Numbered from the stretch's first letter, positions 1-8,582 are shown. The stretch is 64,000 bases of DNA from an uncultured Clostridia bacterium (GCA_944372345.1 CALVYT010000038.1:124001-188000); one strand, 5' to 3'. Program-made: numbers and translations. The notes: generated by a model not told the origin, from the sequence alone.

Positions 1-507
1 TGGAAGCGTCCCGCCGACGAGGTGAAGGGACTGCTCTCGCTGTTCGAGAGATATCTGAAAAAGAATATCCCCAAGCTTGAAAGCAAAGGGATCGTTCTGA
101 AAATACTCGGCTCTGAGGCGCATTTAAGCGGGCGGCTGAGTTCGCTGATCGCGGAAGCCGAAGCCCGCACGGGCGGCGGAACGCGCGGGACGCTGACGAT
201 AGGTTTCGATTACGGCGGGCGCGCGGATATCGTGGCTGCAGTGAACAGGTGCGTGGACGAGGGCAGAAAGGTGAGCGAAGCCGATTTTCCCGATTTTTTG
301 CAGACGGCGGGAATGCCCGATCCCGATATAGTTATACGCACGGGCGGCGAAAAACGCATCAGCAATTTTCTTTTGTATCAGATGGCGTATTCCGAAATAT
401 ATTTTTCGGATACGCTGTGGCCGGATTTCTCTTCGGAGGAACTTGACGGCATACTTGCCGATTACGCCTCTACCGACAGGCGTTTCGGAGGATTGAACGG
501 CAAATAA
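1..507 (+). CDS. uppS: Undecaprenyl diphosphate synthase, 3' part (cut by window edge)
   Basis: This is the C-terminal two thirds of the cis-prenyltransferase that condenses isopentenyl diphosphate onto farnesyl diphosphate to make the C55 lipid carrier for peptidoglycan. The frame is open from base 1 and its first visible residues, WKRPADEVKGLLSLF, match the region after the FSTENW motif of the family. Further family motifs are FDYGGRADIV, the substrate-binding PDPDIVIRTGGEKRISNF and the terminal WPDF and DRRFGG blocks. The start codon lies outside the window, so a GTG at base 22 is not the real start. It is followed 5 bases later by cdsA, as in many Firmicutes. Confidence 0.95.
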   Translation, partial: WKRPADEVKGLLSLFERYLKKNIPKLESKGIVLKILGSEAHLSGRLSSLIAEAEARTGGGTRGTLTIGFDYGGRADIVAAVNRCVDEGRKVSEADFPDFLQTAGMPDPDIVIRTGGEKRISNFLLYQMAYSEIYFSDTLWPDFSSEELDGILADYASTDRRFGGLNGK

Positions 508-512
508 GTAAG

Positions 513-1478
513 ATGAAGACAAGCGTTAAAAACAGATTTTTTTTCGGAATGATCATGTTTCTGATATGCGTAGGCGTGCTGTTCCTGACGTTTTATTTTT
601 ACGGACTGATTTACGACATATTCATTCTCATTCTGATGATATGCGCTGCGTACGAAATGTCGAACGCGCTTGCGTATAAGTTTGAAAAACCCGGTTTTGT
701 AATGCAGGTGCTGACCATACTTGTCAGCTATGCGGCGTTCAAAACGGTCAGTTTGCTGTCCGATCCCGAAGAGGATCCTTACGGTTTTCACGCCATCGTG
801 GCGTATTTCATCGTATTCCTGCTTATGTGCGTGTTCATCTTCGTCGCCAATATGGCGTCGTCGCGCCGCACGGGCGAAAGCGTGATTGCGTCGTTGTTCT
901 GCATGATGTATCCCGTGGCGATAATGTTTTTTATGCTCGCGGTGAATCACTTGCCGGGCGCGGAGAAAGGTTTGGCATTCACCGGCTGGGACTACTATGC
1001 CGGCGAAGGAGACGCGTTTGCTCCCAATTACAGAGCAGTCGCGATTGTTATGACGTTCACGGCGGCGTCAATGAGCGATATAATGGCGTTTGCCGTAGGA
1101 TCCGCTTTCCGCGGTCCGAAATTTGCGCCGATGATAAGCCCCAAAAAGACTATATCGGGCGCGATAGGCGGCTTTATAGGCGGCGTTATGGGCGGCGCGA
1201 TAGTGTTCGCTCTGTCGCTGTGGGGCGTGGGCGGGATTACCGCTCTGCACGAAAATACGGTCATCAGCATAGTGCTCTATCTGTCGATGGGGCTGTGCAT
1301 AGGCGTTGCCACGGAAATGGGCGATCTTATGGCGTCGTACGTCAAACGCTATTGCGGCGTCAAGGACTACGGCTCGCTGATCCCGGGGCACGGCGGGATA
1401 ATGGACAGGATAGACGGCATGATGGTCGCGGCTTTTGCGACGTATATCTATATGGCGATACTCGTTTACGTCTCGTGA
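513..1478 (+). CDS. cdsA: Phosphatidate cytidylyltransferase (CDP-diglyceride synthase)
   Basis: Integral membrane enzyme that makes CDP-diacylglycerol from phosphatidic acid and CTP, the branch point of phospholipid synthesis. The 321-residue product has about seven or eight hydrophobic segments. Near residues 275-302 it carries the family signature, SYVKR followed by KDYGSLIPGHGGIMDRID. Two short polar loops, around the EEDPYG and GWDYYAGEGDAF stretches, make it longer than the usual 260-280 residues. It lies between uppS and dxr, the standard Firmicutes order. The Shine-Dalgarno is weak, and translation may be coupled to uppS. Confidence 0.95.
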   Translation: MKTSVKNRFFFGMIMFLICVGVLFLTFYFYGLIYDIFILILMICAAYEMSNALAYKFEKPGFVMQVLTILVSYAAFKTVSLLSDPEEDPYGFHAIVAYFIVFLLMCVFIFVANMASSRRTGESVIASLFCMMYPVAIMFFMLAVNHLPGAEKGLAFTGWDYYAGEGDAFAPNYRAVAIVMTFTAASMSDIMAFAVGSAFRGPKFAPMISPKKTISGAIGGFIGGVMGGAIVFALSLWGVGGITALHENTVISIVLYLSMGLCIGVATEMGDLMASYVKRYCGVKDYGSLIPGHGGIMDRIDGMMVAAFATYIYMAILVYVS

Positions 1479-1494
1479 CACGGAGGTGGTCGGA

Positions 1495-2592
1495 ATGAAA
1501 ACGGTAGCGGTCTACGGCAGTACCGGCAGCATCGGCGTACAGACATTGAATGTCGTGCGCCGTTTTCCGCATGAATTTCGCGTAGTCGCGCTCGCCGCGG
1601 GGAAAAATACCGCGCTTCTTGCAAAACAGGCATCGGAATTCCGTCCCGACCTCGTTTCTTCCGAACTTCCGTTCGACGCGCCCTGCAAGGCGTTTTGCGG
1701 AAAGGACGCCGCGCTCCGCCTTGCCCGTGAAACGGACGCGGATATTACCGTTATGGCGATCTCCGGCGTAGCCGCGCTCGGACCTCTGTGCGAGTGTATA
1801 AAGAGAGGGAAGCGCATAGCGCTTGCCAATAAGGAAGCCATAGTTTGCGCGGGCGAGCTCGTGCTCGGCGAAGCGAAACGTTGCGGCGCGGAGATCATAC
1901 CCGTGGACAGCGAGCATTCCGCCGTGTTCCAATGCCTGTCGTGCGGCGACGCGCGGGACGTAAGGCGCATCATCCTCACGGCGAGCGGCGGACCGTTCTA
2001 TTTCTCCCGCCGCGATCTTTCGTCGGTGACTCCCGAGGAAGCCGTCAGGCACCCCACATGGAATATGGGCGCGAAGATCTCGATAGACAGCGCGACTATG
2101 GTCAACAAGGGGTTGGAGATCATCGAAGCGGGCAGACTGTTCGGAACGAATAACGTGGACTATGTGATACACCCGGAAAGCGTGATACATTCGATGGTGG
2201 AGTTCGCCGACGGTTCGACGGCGGCGCTGATGTCGTACCCTGATATGGAACTGGCGATACAGTATGCGCTGACGTATCCGCGGCGAGCGGTGAACGCGGG
2301 AGTGCGGGCTTTCGATTTCGCCCGTCCGCTGACGTTCGCCGCGCCCGACGAGGACAGGTTTCCCGCGCCCGCAGTCGCGCGCAGATGCCTTGCCGAGGGA
2401 GGGACGGCTCCGGCGGTGTACAGTCTTGCGGACGAAGCCGCAGTGCGCCTGTTTATGAAAAAACTCATTCGTTTTACGGACATAACGGGTATAATCGAAG
2501 AGGCATTGTGCATAAATGAAACAGTAAAGGTCGAATCCGTGCCGCAGATACTCGAACTCGCGACGTCGATCGAAAGACATTTCGGAGCGTGA
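1495..2592 (+). CDS. dxr: 1-deoxy-D-xylulose 5-phosphate reductoisomerase
   Basis: Second enzyme of the MEP isoprenoid pathway; it rearranges and reduces DXP to MEP with NADPH. I chose the ATG at 1495 because CGGAGGTGG precedes it at 1481-1489 and the NADPH motif GSTGSIG then falls at residues 8-14. An in-frame start 60 bases upstream would add an unrelated leader. Other family blocks are NKEAIVCAGELV, the metal-binding DSEHSAVFQCL, LTASGGPF, HPTWNMGAKISIDSATMVNK and HPESVIHSMVEF. The 365-residue length is slightly short of the usual 380-400. Cytosolic; co-transcribed with cdsA and rseP. Confidence 0.97.
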   Translation: MKTVAVYGSTGSIGVQTLNVVRRFPHEFRVVALAAGKNTALLAKQASEFRPDLVSSELPFDAPCKAFCGKDAALRLARETDADITVMAISGVAALGPLCECIKRGKRIALANKEAIVCAGELVLGEAKRCGAEIIPVDSEHSAVFQCLSCGDARDVRRIILTASGGPFYFSRRDLSSVTPEEAVRHPTWNMGAKISIDSATMVNKGLEIIEAGRLFGTNNVDYVIHPESVIHSMVEFADGSTAALMSYPDMELAIQYALTYPRRAVNAGVRAFDFARPLTFAAPDEDRFPAPAVARRCLAEGGTAPAVYSLADEAAVRLFMKKLIRFTDITGIIEEALCINETVKVESVPQILELATSIERHFGA

Positions 2593-2601
2593 CAATACCC
2601 G

Positions 2602-3729
2602 ATGATTTTTCTTTATGTTATCCTCGCCATTCTGATGCTGCTTCTGATGATAACCATACACGAAGCGGGGCACTACGTCGCGGGGAAAGCTCTCGGCTTC
2701 GGCATAAACGAATTTTCGATAGGGTTCGGCCCTAAGCTGCTGTCGCGTCGGTTGCGTTCGGGAGAGGTCTTTTCCGTCCGCGCTCTGCCGATAGGCGGGT
2801 TCTGTTCTTTTGTCGGCGAGGACGACGCGGGAAGCGCGAAGCCGACCGCCGATCCGTTCGGCGAAGAGAGCGAGTCCGGGCGTAAAGCCGAAGTGGACGC
2901 TGCCGGGCGTAAAGAAGCGGGCGTGGAAGCGGCGAAAAGCGTCGCATTCGGCGCACAGAAGCCGTGGAAGCGGATCATAGTGCTTGCCGCGGGACCCGTG
3001 TTCAATCTGCTGTCAGCGTTCCTGTTTTCCTTTATCTACATTCTCGCCGTGGGATATGCCGTGCCCGTAGTCACGGAGACAGCCGTCGATCCCGCGACGG
3101 GCGAGCCGTATGCGTCGGCGTTTGAAACGGGCGACGTCATAGTCGCGGTGAACGGCGAGGACATAACTTTTCTCTCCTCCGCGTCCGAACTCATTGCAGA
3201 AACCTCGGACGTCGGAACGACGGTGTTCACCGTCGAGCGCGACGGGAAGAGGACGGACATTACGGCGGAAAAGCATTTGTCGGAGGACGGATACGTTTTC
3301 GGGCTGACGATGACGTATGAAACGCGCAGTGTCGGCGTTCTGCGTGCGGCGGGGTACTGTGTCCCGTATACGTTCGAGCTTTCGTGGGCGGTGATACGGT
3401 CGTTCGGGATGCTGCTGACGGGCGGAGTGCCGTTTACGGACGTGACGGGTCCCGTCGGCACGGTGGCGGCGATCGCGGAATATGCGGCGGTCGACAGTCG
3501 GTATCTGCTGTTGTTCCTGCCGCTGATAGCGAGCAATCTGGCGATATTCAATATACTTCCGATACCCGCGCTTGACGGCGCGCGCATCGTATTCGCGATA
3601 ATAGAGTGGATAAGGCGCAAGCCGATAAACGCAAAGGTCGAGGGCGCGATACACGCCGTGGGACTGCTCGTGCTGCTGGCTTTCGTACTTGTCGTCGATA
3701 TTGTCGGAATGATCTCGAGGTTACTATGA
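2602..3729 (+). CDS. rseP: Site-2 intramembrane zinc protease (RseP/RasP family)
   Basis: Membrane metalloprotease of family M50 that cuts transmembrane substrates such as anti-sigma factors and signal peptides. The first helix carries the zinc motif HEAGH (residues 20-24), and the C-terminal helix carries NILPIPALDGARI, whose Asp near residue 325 is the third ligand. A PDZ domain lies between, containing the FETGDVIVAVNG ligand-groove region. Residues of about 72-112 form a charged, Ala/Gly-rich insert with two GRK-containing segments, just where other homologues have a short loop before the WKRI sequence. Its stop overlaps the ispG start. The usual downstream proS is absent. Confidence 0.95.
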   Translation: MIFLYVILAILMLLLMITIHEAGHYVAGKALGFGINEFSIGFGPKLLSRRLRSGEVFSVRALPIGGFCSFVGEDDAGSAKPTADPFGEESESGRKAEVDAAGRKEAGVEAAKSVAFGAQKPWKRIIVLAAGPVFNLLSAFLFSFIYILAVGYAVPVVTETAVDPATGEPYASAFETGDVIVAVNGEDITFLSSASELIAETSDVGTTVFTVERDGKRTDITAEKHLSEDGYVFGLTMTYETRSVGVLRAAGYCVPYTFELSWAVIRSFGMLLTGGVPFTDVTGPVGTVAAIAEYAAVDSRYLLLFLPLIASNLAIFNILPIPALDGARIVFAIIEWIRRKPINAKVEGAIHAVGLLVLLAFVLVVDIVGMISRLL

Positions 3730-4772
3730 TCAAAAGAGCGGTAAAAGCGGGACGGGTCACGATAGGCGGCGGAGGCGCCGTCACCGTCCAGTCTATGACT
3801 AACACGGATACCGCGGACATCGAAGCGACGTCCGCGCAGCTTTCCGCGCTTGAAAAAGCGGGGTGCGACATAGCTCGGCTCGCCGTCCGCGACAAGCGCG
3901 ACGTCGAAGCATGCGGAACTTATATCGAGCGTTTTGGTATGCCGCTCGTGGCGGACATTCAGTTCGATTACAGGCTCGCCGTCGCGTGCGCGGACATAGG
4001 CTTTGCGAAAGTGCGCTTTAACCCCGGCAATACGTCGTCCGCCGGCGTGCGCGAGCTCGTCGCGGCGTGCAAAGCCAACGGCTGCCCCATAAGGATAGGG
4101 ATAAACGGTGGCTCGCTCGAAAAGGACATCAAAGCGAAGTACGGCGGAGTGACGGCGGACGGGCTTGCCGAAAGCGCGATAAGGACGGTAAGGCTGCTCG
4201 AACGCGAGAGCTTTTCGGATATAGTCATCTCCGTAAAGGCGAGCGACGTCCGTATGACGGTGGACGCCTATACGAAGCTGGACAGGCTGTGCGGATATCC
4301 GCTGCATATAGGCATAACGGAGAGCGGTGCGGGCGAGGACGCCGTCGTCAAATCCGCCGTAGGCATAGGCAGTCTGCTGCTTGCGGGCATAGGCGATACG
4401 CTGCGGGTATCTCTGACGGGCGATCCCGTCAGGGAAGTGGAAACCGGGCGGCGCATTCTGCGTGCGGCGGGGCTGGAAAAGGATTACGTCGAGATCGTGT
4501 CCTGCCCGACCTGCGCGCGCTGTTTTTACGATCTCGAATCGCTCGTTGCAAAGTGCGCGAAACTGACGGCGGGAGTGAACAAGCGGCTCAAAATAGCCGT
4601 GATGGGCTGCGTGGTGAACGGACCGGGCGAAGCCTCGGACGCCGACCTCGGCATAGCGGGCGGAAAGGACAAAGCGGTGCTGTTCCGCAAGGGCGGCGTG
4701 ATCGGCACTTATCCGACGGCGGAAGCGGAAGAGAAATTTCTGGCTATGACAGAGGAGCTCGTGCGTGGATAA
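3726..4772 (+). CDS. ispG: (E)-4-hydroxy-3-methylbut-2-enyl-diphosphate synthase
   Basis: Iron-sulfur enzyme of the MEP pathway converting MEcPP to HMBPP. The ATG at 3726 overlaps the rseP stop as ATGA; a start 120 bases upstream would lie inside rseP and adds nothing family-like. The 348-residue protein begins with the TIM-barrel blocks IGGGGAVTVQSMTNTDT and NPGNTSS. It ends with the [4Fe-4S] ligands CPTC (Cys260, Cys263), Cys295 in MGCVVNGPGE, and Glu302. Its length matches the short bacterial form. It is coupled to rseP upstream and overlaps the PolC-like gene downstream by 8 bases. Confidence 0.97.
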   Translation: MIKRAVKAGRVTIGGGGAVTVQSMTNTDTADIEATSAQLSALEKAGCDIARLAVRDKRDVEACGTYIERFGMPLVADIQFDYRLAVACADIGFAKVRFNPGNTSSAGVRELVAACKANGCPIRIGINGGSLEKDIKAKYGGVTADGLAESAIRTVRLLERESFSDIVISVKASDVRMTVDAYTKLDRLCGYPLHIGITESGAGEDAVVKSAVGIGSLLLAGIGDTLRVSLTGDPVREVETGRRILRAAGLEKDYVEIVSCPTCARCFYDLESLVAKCAKLTAGVNKRLKIAVMGCVVNGPGEASDADLGIAGGKDKAVLFRKGGVIGTYPTAEAEEKFLAMTEELVRG

Positions 4773-6261
4773 GTTCAACGAAAAATTCCTGTCGGCAAAC
4801 CCGGATCTCTGTTTCGTGCGGTTCGTCGCCGCGAAGATAGACGCGGATAACGACAGGGTGACGCTGACCGCCGTATACGACAGGGCGCGCGAAGCGGAGT
4901 TCACGGCGCAGCGGGATAAAGTGCGTTACGCCGCGGCGGCTATGTTCCCGCCGTTCGCGTCCGTGCTGGTGGAAGCGTCGCCGTCGCGCTCGGGCAGCAG
5001 GGAACTGCTGAACCTGTCCCGCGATTTTTTGCAGTCGGAAAGCGCCTATATCGCATCCGCCGCGGACGACGGCAATATCTCCGTGCTTATGAGCGATCCG
5101 CCGTCCGTGACTCTCATTCTTACGCCCGCGGTCGCAGAGTACGCGCGTGAGGAAGATGTCTGCGGGCGGCTTAAAGAATACATAGACGCGCGCACGTTCG
5201 CGGACGTCACCGTGAAGATCAGGCTCCGCGAGGAGAACAAAGAGGAGATAGCCCGCACCCTGACGGAACGGGTATACTCTCCGCGCTTCGCTTACGAGCG
5301 CAGCGGAGAAGGCAGAACGATAGACCCGGCGGGCAGAACGCCTATGTGCGGAGAGCAGATCGCGGGTCCTGCAAAATACATATGCGACTGCGTTACGCCG
5401 GAGTATACCGTGGTCTACGGCGCGCTGCTCGATCTCCGCGAGCGGGAATACACGCCCAAAAAGCCGAAGCCGGGGGAGACCACGCGCAAATTCGCGACGT
5501 TCGTTCTCGACGACGGTACGGGCAGGATCCGCTGCGTCTGGTTCCCGACCGCGAATACGAAGGACGCGATAAAATACCTCGAAAACGGCTCGCACTATCT
5601 GATGGCTGGAAAGACGGACTACGACGAGCGTATGAACGACGGCAGTCTGCAGCTGTCGGTAAGGCGTTTTACGGGGTGCGAACGCACTGAATTCGAGATC
5701 AACAAGGTCGTAAGACTGCCCGACCCCGATTATCGCTTCGTGCGCCCGCAGCCGTATACGTCGCTGTCGCAGTCGTCGTTGTATGAGGAGAGCGAAGCGC
5801 CGCTGACGGACGAACCTCTCGTGATCGTATCTCTGATGACGGTGTCGGACAGCAAGGTGAAACCGGGAGAACTGATAGAGATCGCGGCGGTAAAGATAGC
5901 CGACGGCAAGATATGCGAAACGATGAGTTCGCTGATATGCCCGCACGGCAGGATGACGGACGAAGAGCGTTCGCGGGCGGGGCTGGTCGCGTCCGATCTG
6001 AAAGGCAAACCGTACTCGGAGCAGATACTGCCCGACTTTTACAGATACTGGAACGGGCATACCGTCACGGCGTTTCCGTTCGACGCGACGGCGGCTCTTT
6101 TGCGGTCGTATCTCGATAAACTGCATATCCCCATGCCGGAAACGGCGGATATGACGCTGTTCGCTCCCGCGCCCGATCTGCGCCGCGCCTGTCCGAAAAA
6201 CACGCGCCGCGCGCTGCCGATCGCGCTCGCATATGCAAAATTTTTAACAAAACAGCATTAA
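4765..6261 (+). CDS. PolC-like protein: N-terminal and OB domains plus a degenerate exonuclease domain, no polymerase
   Basis: The gene occupies the position where Clostridia carry polC (between ispG and rimP), but it encodes only 498 residues instead of about 1,400. The start is GTG at 4765, inside the end of ispG. Residues 1-200 resemble the PolC N-terminal region. Residues of about 205-315 look like the OB fold (RKFATFVLDDGTGRIRCVWF). Residues 350-495 align by eye with the PolC proofreading exonuclease. IEIAAVKIADGKI is kept, but the first acidic motif reads VSLMTV where DxET is expected, and the last reads RRALPIALAYAKF without the His and Asp. No PHP or polymerase motifs follow. It is probably a non-catalytic DNA-binding or clamp-related remnant; this function is inference. 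Confidence 0.75.
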   Translation: MDKFNEKFLSANPDLCFVRFVAAKIDADNDRVTLTAVYDRAREAEFTAQRDKVRYAAAAMFPPFASVLVEASPSRSGSRELLNLSRDFLQSESAYIASAADDGNISVLMSDPPSVTLILTPAVAEYAREEDVCGRLKEYIDARTFADVTVKIRLREENKEEIARTLTERVYSPRFAYERSGEGRTIDPAGRTPMCGEQIAGPAKYICDCVTPEYTVVYGALLDLREREYTPKKPKPGETTRKFATFVLDDGTGRIRCVWFPTANTKDAIKYLENGSHYLMAGKTDYDERMNDGSLQLSVRRFTGCERTEFEINKVVRLPDPDYRFVRPQPYTSLSQSSLYEESEAPLTDEPLVIVSLMTVSDSKVKPGELIEIAAVKIADGKICETMSSLICPHGRMTDEERSRAGLVASDLKGKPYSEQILPDFYRYWNGHTVTAFPFDATAALLRSYLDKLHIPMPETADMTLFAPAPDLRRACPKNTRRALPIALAYAKFLTKQH

Positions 6262-6265
6262 ACGC

Positions 6266-6294
6266 TTGCAATAGTCCCGCAATTATGGTAAAAT
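6266..6294 (+). promoter_or_regulatory. Sigma-A promoter of the rimP-nusA-infB operon
   Basis: A -35 box TTGCAA (6266-6271) and a -10 box TAAAAT (6289-6294) are separated by exactly 17 bases, just after the PolC-like stop codon. Transcription would start near 6301, leaving a leader of about 60 bases that contains the hairpin at 6319-6344. Confidence 0.75.
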
Positions 6295-6318
6295 TTATTT
6301 ACTTGAATAGTTAAGCTA

Positions 6319-6344
6319 TAAGAGTGGACTGCAGTCCGCTCTTA
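6319..6344 (+). promoter_or_regulatory. Leader hairpin upstream of rimP
   Basis: A near-perfect 26-base inverted repeat, with arms TAAGAGTGGACTG and CAGTCCGCTCTTA and one G-T wobble, sits between the promoter and the rimP start. It is followed by only four T residues and then the weak GGGAG ribosome site, so it is not a convincing terminator. From memory, hairpins with GAGTGG/CCACTC-like arms are seen before rimP in other Firmicutes, so this may be a conserved regulatory leader of the operon. Confidence 0.6.
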
Positions 6345-6361
6345 ACTTTTATGGGAGTGCG

Positions 6362-6826
6362 ATGAGCGAACTTACGGACAAGATAGCGGAAGCGGTGGAC
6401 GGACGCGTGCGCGCGCTCGGCTGCGAAGTCGTCGACGTGGAACAGCGCAGCGAATACGGCGAAAAGCATATCACGATATACGTCGACAAAGTGCCGGACG
6501 GCGTGAGCCTTGACGACTGCGAGCGCATACATTACGAGATCGAGCCTGTGCTCGACGAACTCGATCCGACGGGCGGCAAGCCATACGTCCTCGAAGTTTC
6601 GTCGCCTGGACTGGACCGTCCGTTCGTAAAGCAGCGAGATTTCGAGCGCAACTACGGCAAAGAGGTGGAAGTCAGGCTCTATGCGCCCGTAAAAGGCGTC
6701 AAGGTATACGAAGGCGTGCTCGTCGAGCGCACGGACGGATATGTGCTGATAACGTGCGGCGGCGAGGACGTCAAAATAGAAAACAACCGAATAGCGGCGG
6801 TGCGTCCGCTCGTCAAATTCGACTGA
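6362..6826 (+). CDS. rimP: Ribosome maturation factor RimP
   Basis: Cytosolic factor for 30S subunit assembly. The 154-residue length is typical. The N-terminal alpha/beta domain ends in the hallmark LEVSSPGLDRPFVKQRDF, and the C-terminal part (from about residue 95) is the SH3-like barrel with a VKGVKVYEGVLVE strand pair. ATG at 6362 follows a short GGGAG. It is the first gene of the rimP-nusA-ylxR-ylxQ-infB-rbfA operon, served by the promoter at 6266. Confidence 0.95.
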   Translation: MSELTDKIAEAVDGRVRALGCEVVDVEQRSEYGEKHITIYVDKVPDGVSLDDCERIHYEIEPVLDELDPTGGKPYVLEVSSPGLDRPFVKQRDFERNYGKEVEVRLYAPVKGVKVYEGVLVERTDGYVLITCGGEDVKIENNRIAAVRPLVKFD

Positions 6827-6843
6827 TCACGGAGGAGTGAACA

Positions 6844-8037
6844 ATGGTCAACAAGGAATTCTTTGCGGCTCTCGACGATCTCGAGAGAGAGAAGAAGATA
6901 CCCAAACAGGTATTTATCGATGCGCTTCAGGATGCGCTCGCGCTTGCATACAAAAAGCAATACGGTACGCCCAAGGCGATAGAGGTGCTGCTTCTTCCCG
7001 AACGCAGCGCGATAAAGATCAACGCATATCTGACCGTAGTCGAGGAAGTGGAGGATAAAGATACCCAGATCAGCCTCGAAGACGCAAAACTCATCGACAA
7101 GAAATACAAGGTCGGCGACAGGATAACCGAGGAGATCGACAGCAAGGAATTCGGCAGGATAGTGGCGCAGAACGCCCAGCAGGTCATAATGCAGAAGCTG
7201 CGCGACGTAGAAAACAGCGTCGCCTACGAGGAGCTTGCCGAAAAGGAAGGCGATCTGCTCACCTGCGTGGTCAGGCGCATAGACGGAAAATACGTTTACG
7301 TCGAGATCAAGAAACTCGAAGCGACGCTCGCTCCGAACGATCAGCTCCCCAACGACAAGTTCTTTGTCGGCGAGCGTATAAAGGTGTACGTCAGGCGGAT
7401 ACGCCAGGGCAGCCGCGGACCTATGATACAGGTTTCGAGAACGGCTCCCGGGTTCGTCCGCAAGCTGTTCGAGGCGGAAGTCCCCGAGATCAAGTCGGGG
7501 CAGGTGTCCATTATGGGCGTCGTCAGAGAGCCCGGATTCCGTACCAAAATGGCGGTTTACAGCGAAGATCCGAATATCGACGCAGTCGGCGCGTGCGTGG
7601 GCAACCGCGGTCTGCGCGTCAGCAGCATAGTGGCGGAGCTCGGCGGAGAGAAAATAGAAATAATTCCTTGGTGCGAAGATATGCTCGAATTCATCGCGCG
7701 CGCTCTTTCGCCCGCAAAGGTCATAATGGTCGAAGCCAACGAATTTGAACGCAGCGCGAAAGTGGTCGTCAAAGACGATATGCTCAGCCTTGCGATAGGT
7801 CGCGACGGTCAGAACGCCCGCCTTGCCGCACGGCTCACGGGCTGGAAGATAGACGTTCGTCCTTATTCGGCGTATATGAAGCAGAAAGCGGAAGAGGAAG
7901 CCGCAGCCGAGGAAGAAGCGGCGGCAGAAGAAGCTCCCGCCGTTGAAGATACGGCGGACGCCGTAGAGACAGCCGCGGCAGCTGAACCGACGGACGGCGC
8001 GGAAGCCGTAACGGACGCGGATACGACGGAGGAATAA
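6844..8037 (+). CDS. nusA: Transcription termination/antitermination factor NusA
   Basis: RNA polymerase-binding factor that modulates pausing, termination and rRNA antitermination. ATG at 6844 follows CGGAGGAGTG. Domain order is the N-terminal polymerase-binding domain (1-125), an S1 domain (about 130-200), then two KH domains marked by REPGFRTKMAVYS, VGACVGNRGLRV and AIGRDGQNARLAARLTGWKI. The last 50 or so residues are a low-complexity Ala/Glu acidic tail rather than the acidic repeats of proteobacteria. The 397-residue length is normal for Clostridia. Confidence 0.97.
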   Translation: MVNKEFFAALDDLEREKKIPKQVFIDALQDALALAYKKQYGTPKAIEVLLLPERSAIKINAYLTVVEEVEDKDTQISLEDAKLIDKKYKVGDRITEEIDSKEFGRIVAQNAQQVIMQKLRDVENSVAYEELAEKEGDLLTCVVRRIDGKYVYVEIKKLEATLAPNDQLPNDKFFVGERIKVYVRRIRQGSRGPMIQVSRTAPGFVRKLFEAEVPEIKSGQVSIMGVVREPGFRTKMAVYSEDPNIDAVGACVGNRGLRVSSIVAELGGEKIEIIPWCEDMLEFIARALSPAKVIMVEANEFERSAKVVVKDDMLSLAIGRDGQNARLAARLTGWKIDVRPYSAYMKQKAEEEAAAEEEAAAEEAPAVEDTADAVETAAAAEPTDGAEAVTDADTTEE

Positions 8038-8043
8038 CGGACA

Positions 8044-8301
8044 GTGATCCCGATGAGAATGTGCGTCGCCTGCCGCCAGATGAAAGACAAGCGCGAGCTG
8101 GTCAGATGTCGGGTGACTCCCGAAGGCATGGTGGAAATCGATCCGACGGGAAAGAAAAACGGGCGCGGGGCATATATATGTTCGTCGCAGGAGTGCAGGA
8201 AAAAGGCGCGCAAATGCGATCTGCTTTCCAAAGCGCTCGGGGCGAAAGCCACGGCGGAGACGTACGACGCGCTCGACGCGTTATGGGAGAATAATGGCTG
8301 A
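8044..8301 (+). CDS. ylxR: YlxR family RNA-binding protein
   Basis: Small conserved protein of the nusA-infB operon, linked in the literature to regulatory RNA-protein roles. The 85-residue product has the family blocks MCVACRQMKDKRELVR and IDPTGKKNGRGAYIC, and two further cysteines that could hold a metal. GTG at 8044 is preferred over ATG at 8053 because GGAGGAATAA lies 9 bases upstream and the family begins with an IP-R motif. Its end overlaps the next gene by 8 bases. Confidence 0.9.
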   Translation: MIPMRMCVACRQMKDKRELVRCRVTPEGMVEIDPTGKKNGRGAYICSSQECRKKARKCDLLSKALGAKATAETYDALDALWENNG

Positions 8302-8581
8302 CGTTTCCGCATATCTCGGATTTGCCGTAAGATCCGGAAAGATAATTTACGGTATAGACAACATAGAAAGAACGGGGAAGCGCGTATATGCGCTCGTGCT
8401 CTGTCACACGGCGTCGGAAAATCTTTCCGACAAGGCGAAACTTTTCGCCGAGAGGCATTCCGTGCCTCTCGTGGTGACGGAGATACCGTTGGAAGATCTG
8501 ATATTCAAGCGCAACTGCAAGGCCGTCGCGCTGCTTGACCCGAATATGGCGAAAGCAGTCGTAAAGGCGGACGGGAGGTAA
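8294..8581 (+). CDS. ylxQ: L7Ae/L30e-like ribosomal protein YlxQ
   Basis: Kink-turn RNA-binding protein of the L7Ae/L30e/S12e family. The 95 residues fit one compact alpha-beta-alpha domain with YLGFAVRSGKIIYGIDNIE at the start and the VPLVVTEIPLEDL region near residue 60. It is always found beside ylxR and infB in Firmicutes. The ATG at 8294 lies inside ylxR, so translation is likely coupled. The precise RNA target is unknown from sequence. Confidence 0.9.
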   Translation: MADVSAYLGFAVRSGKIIYGIDNIERTGKRVYALVLCHTASENLSDKAKLFAERHSVPLVVTEIPLEDLIFKRNCKAVALLDPNMAKAVVKADGR

Positions 8582-8582
8582 T

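Noticed and set aside
3036-4904. Long open frame on the minus strand opposite rseP and ispG
   Set aside because: It is antisense to two clearly conserved genes, is Arg/His/Ser-rich without motifs, and arises from the GC-rich codon pattern.
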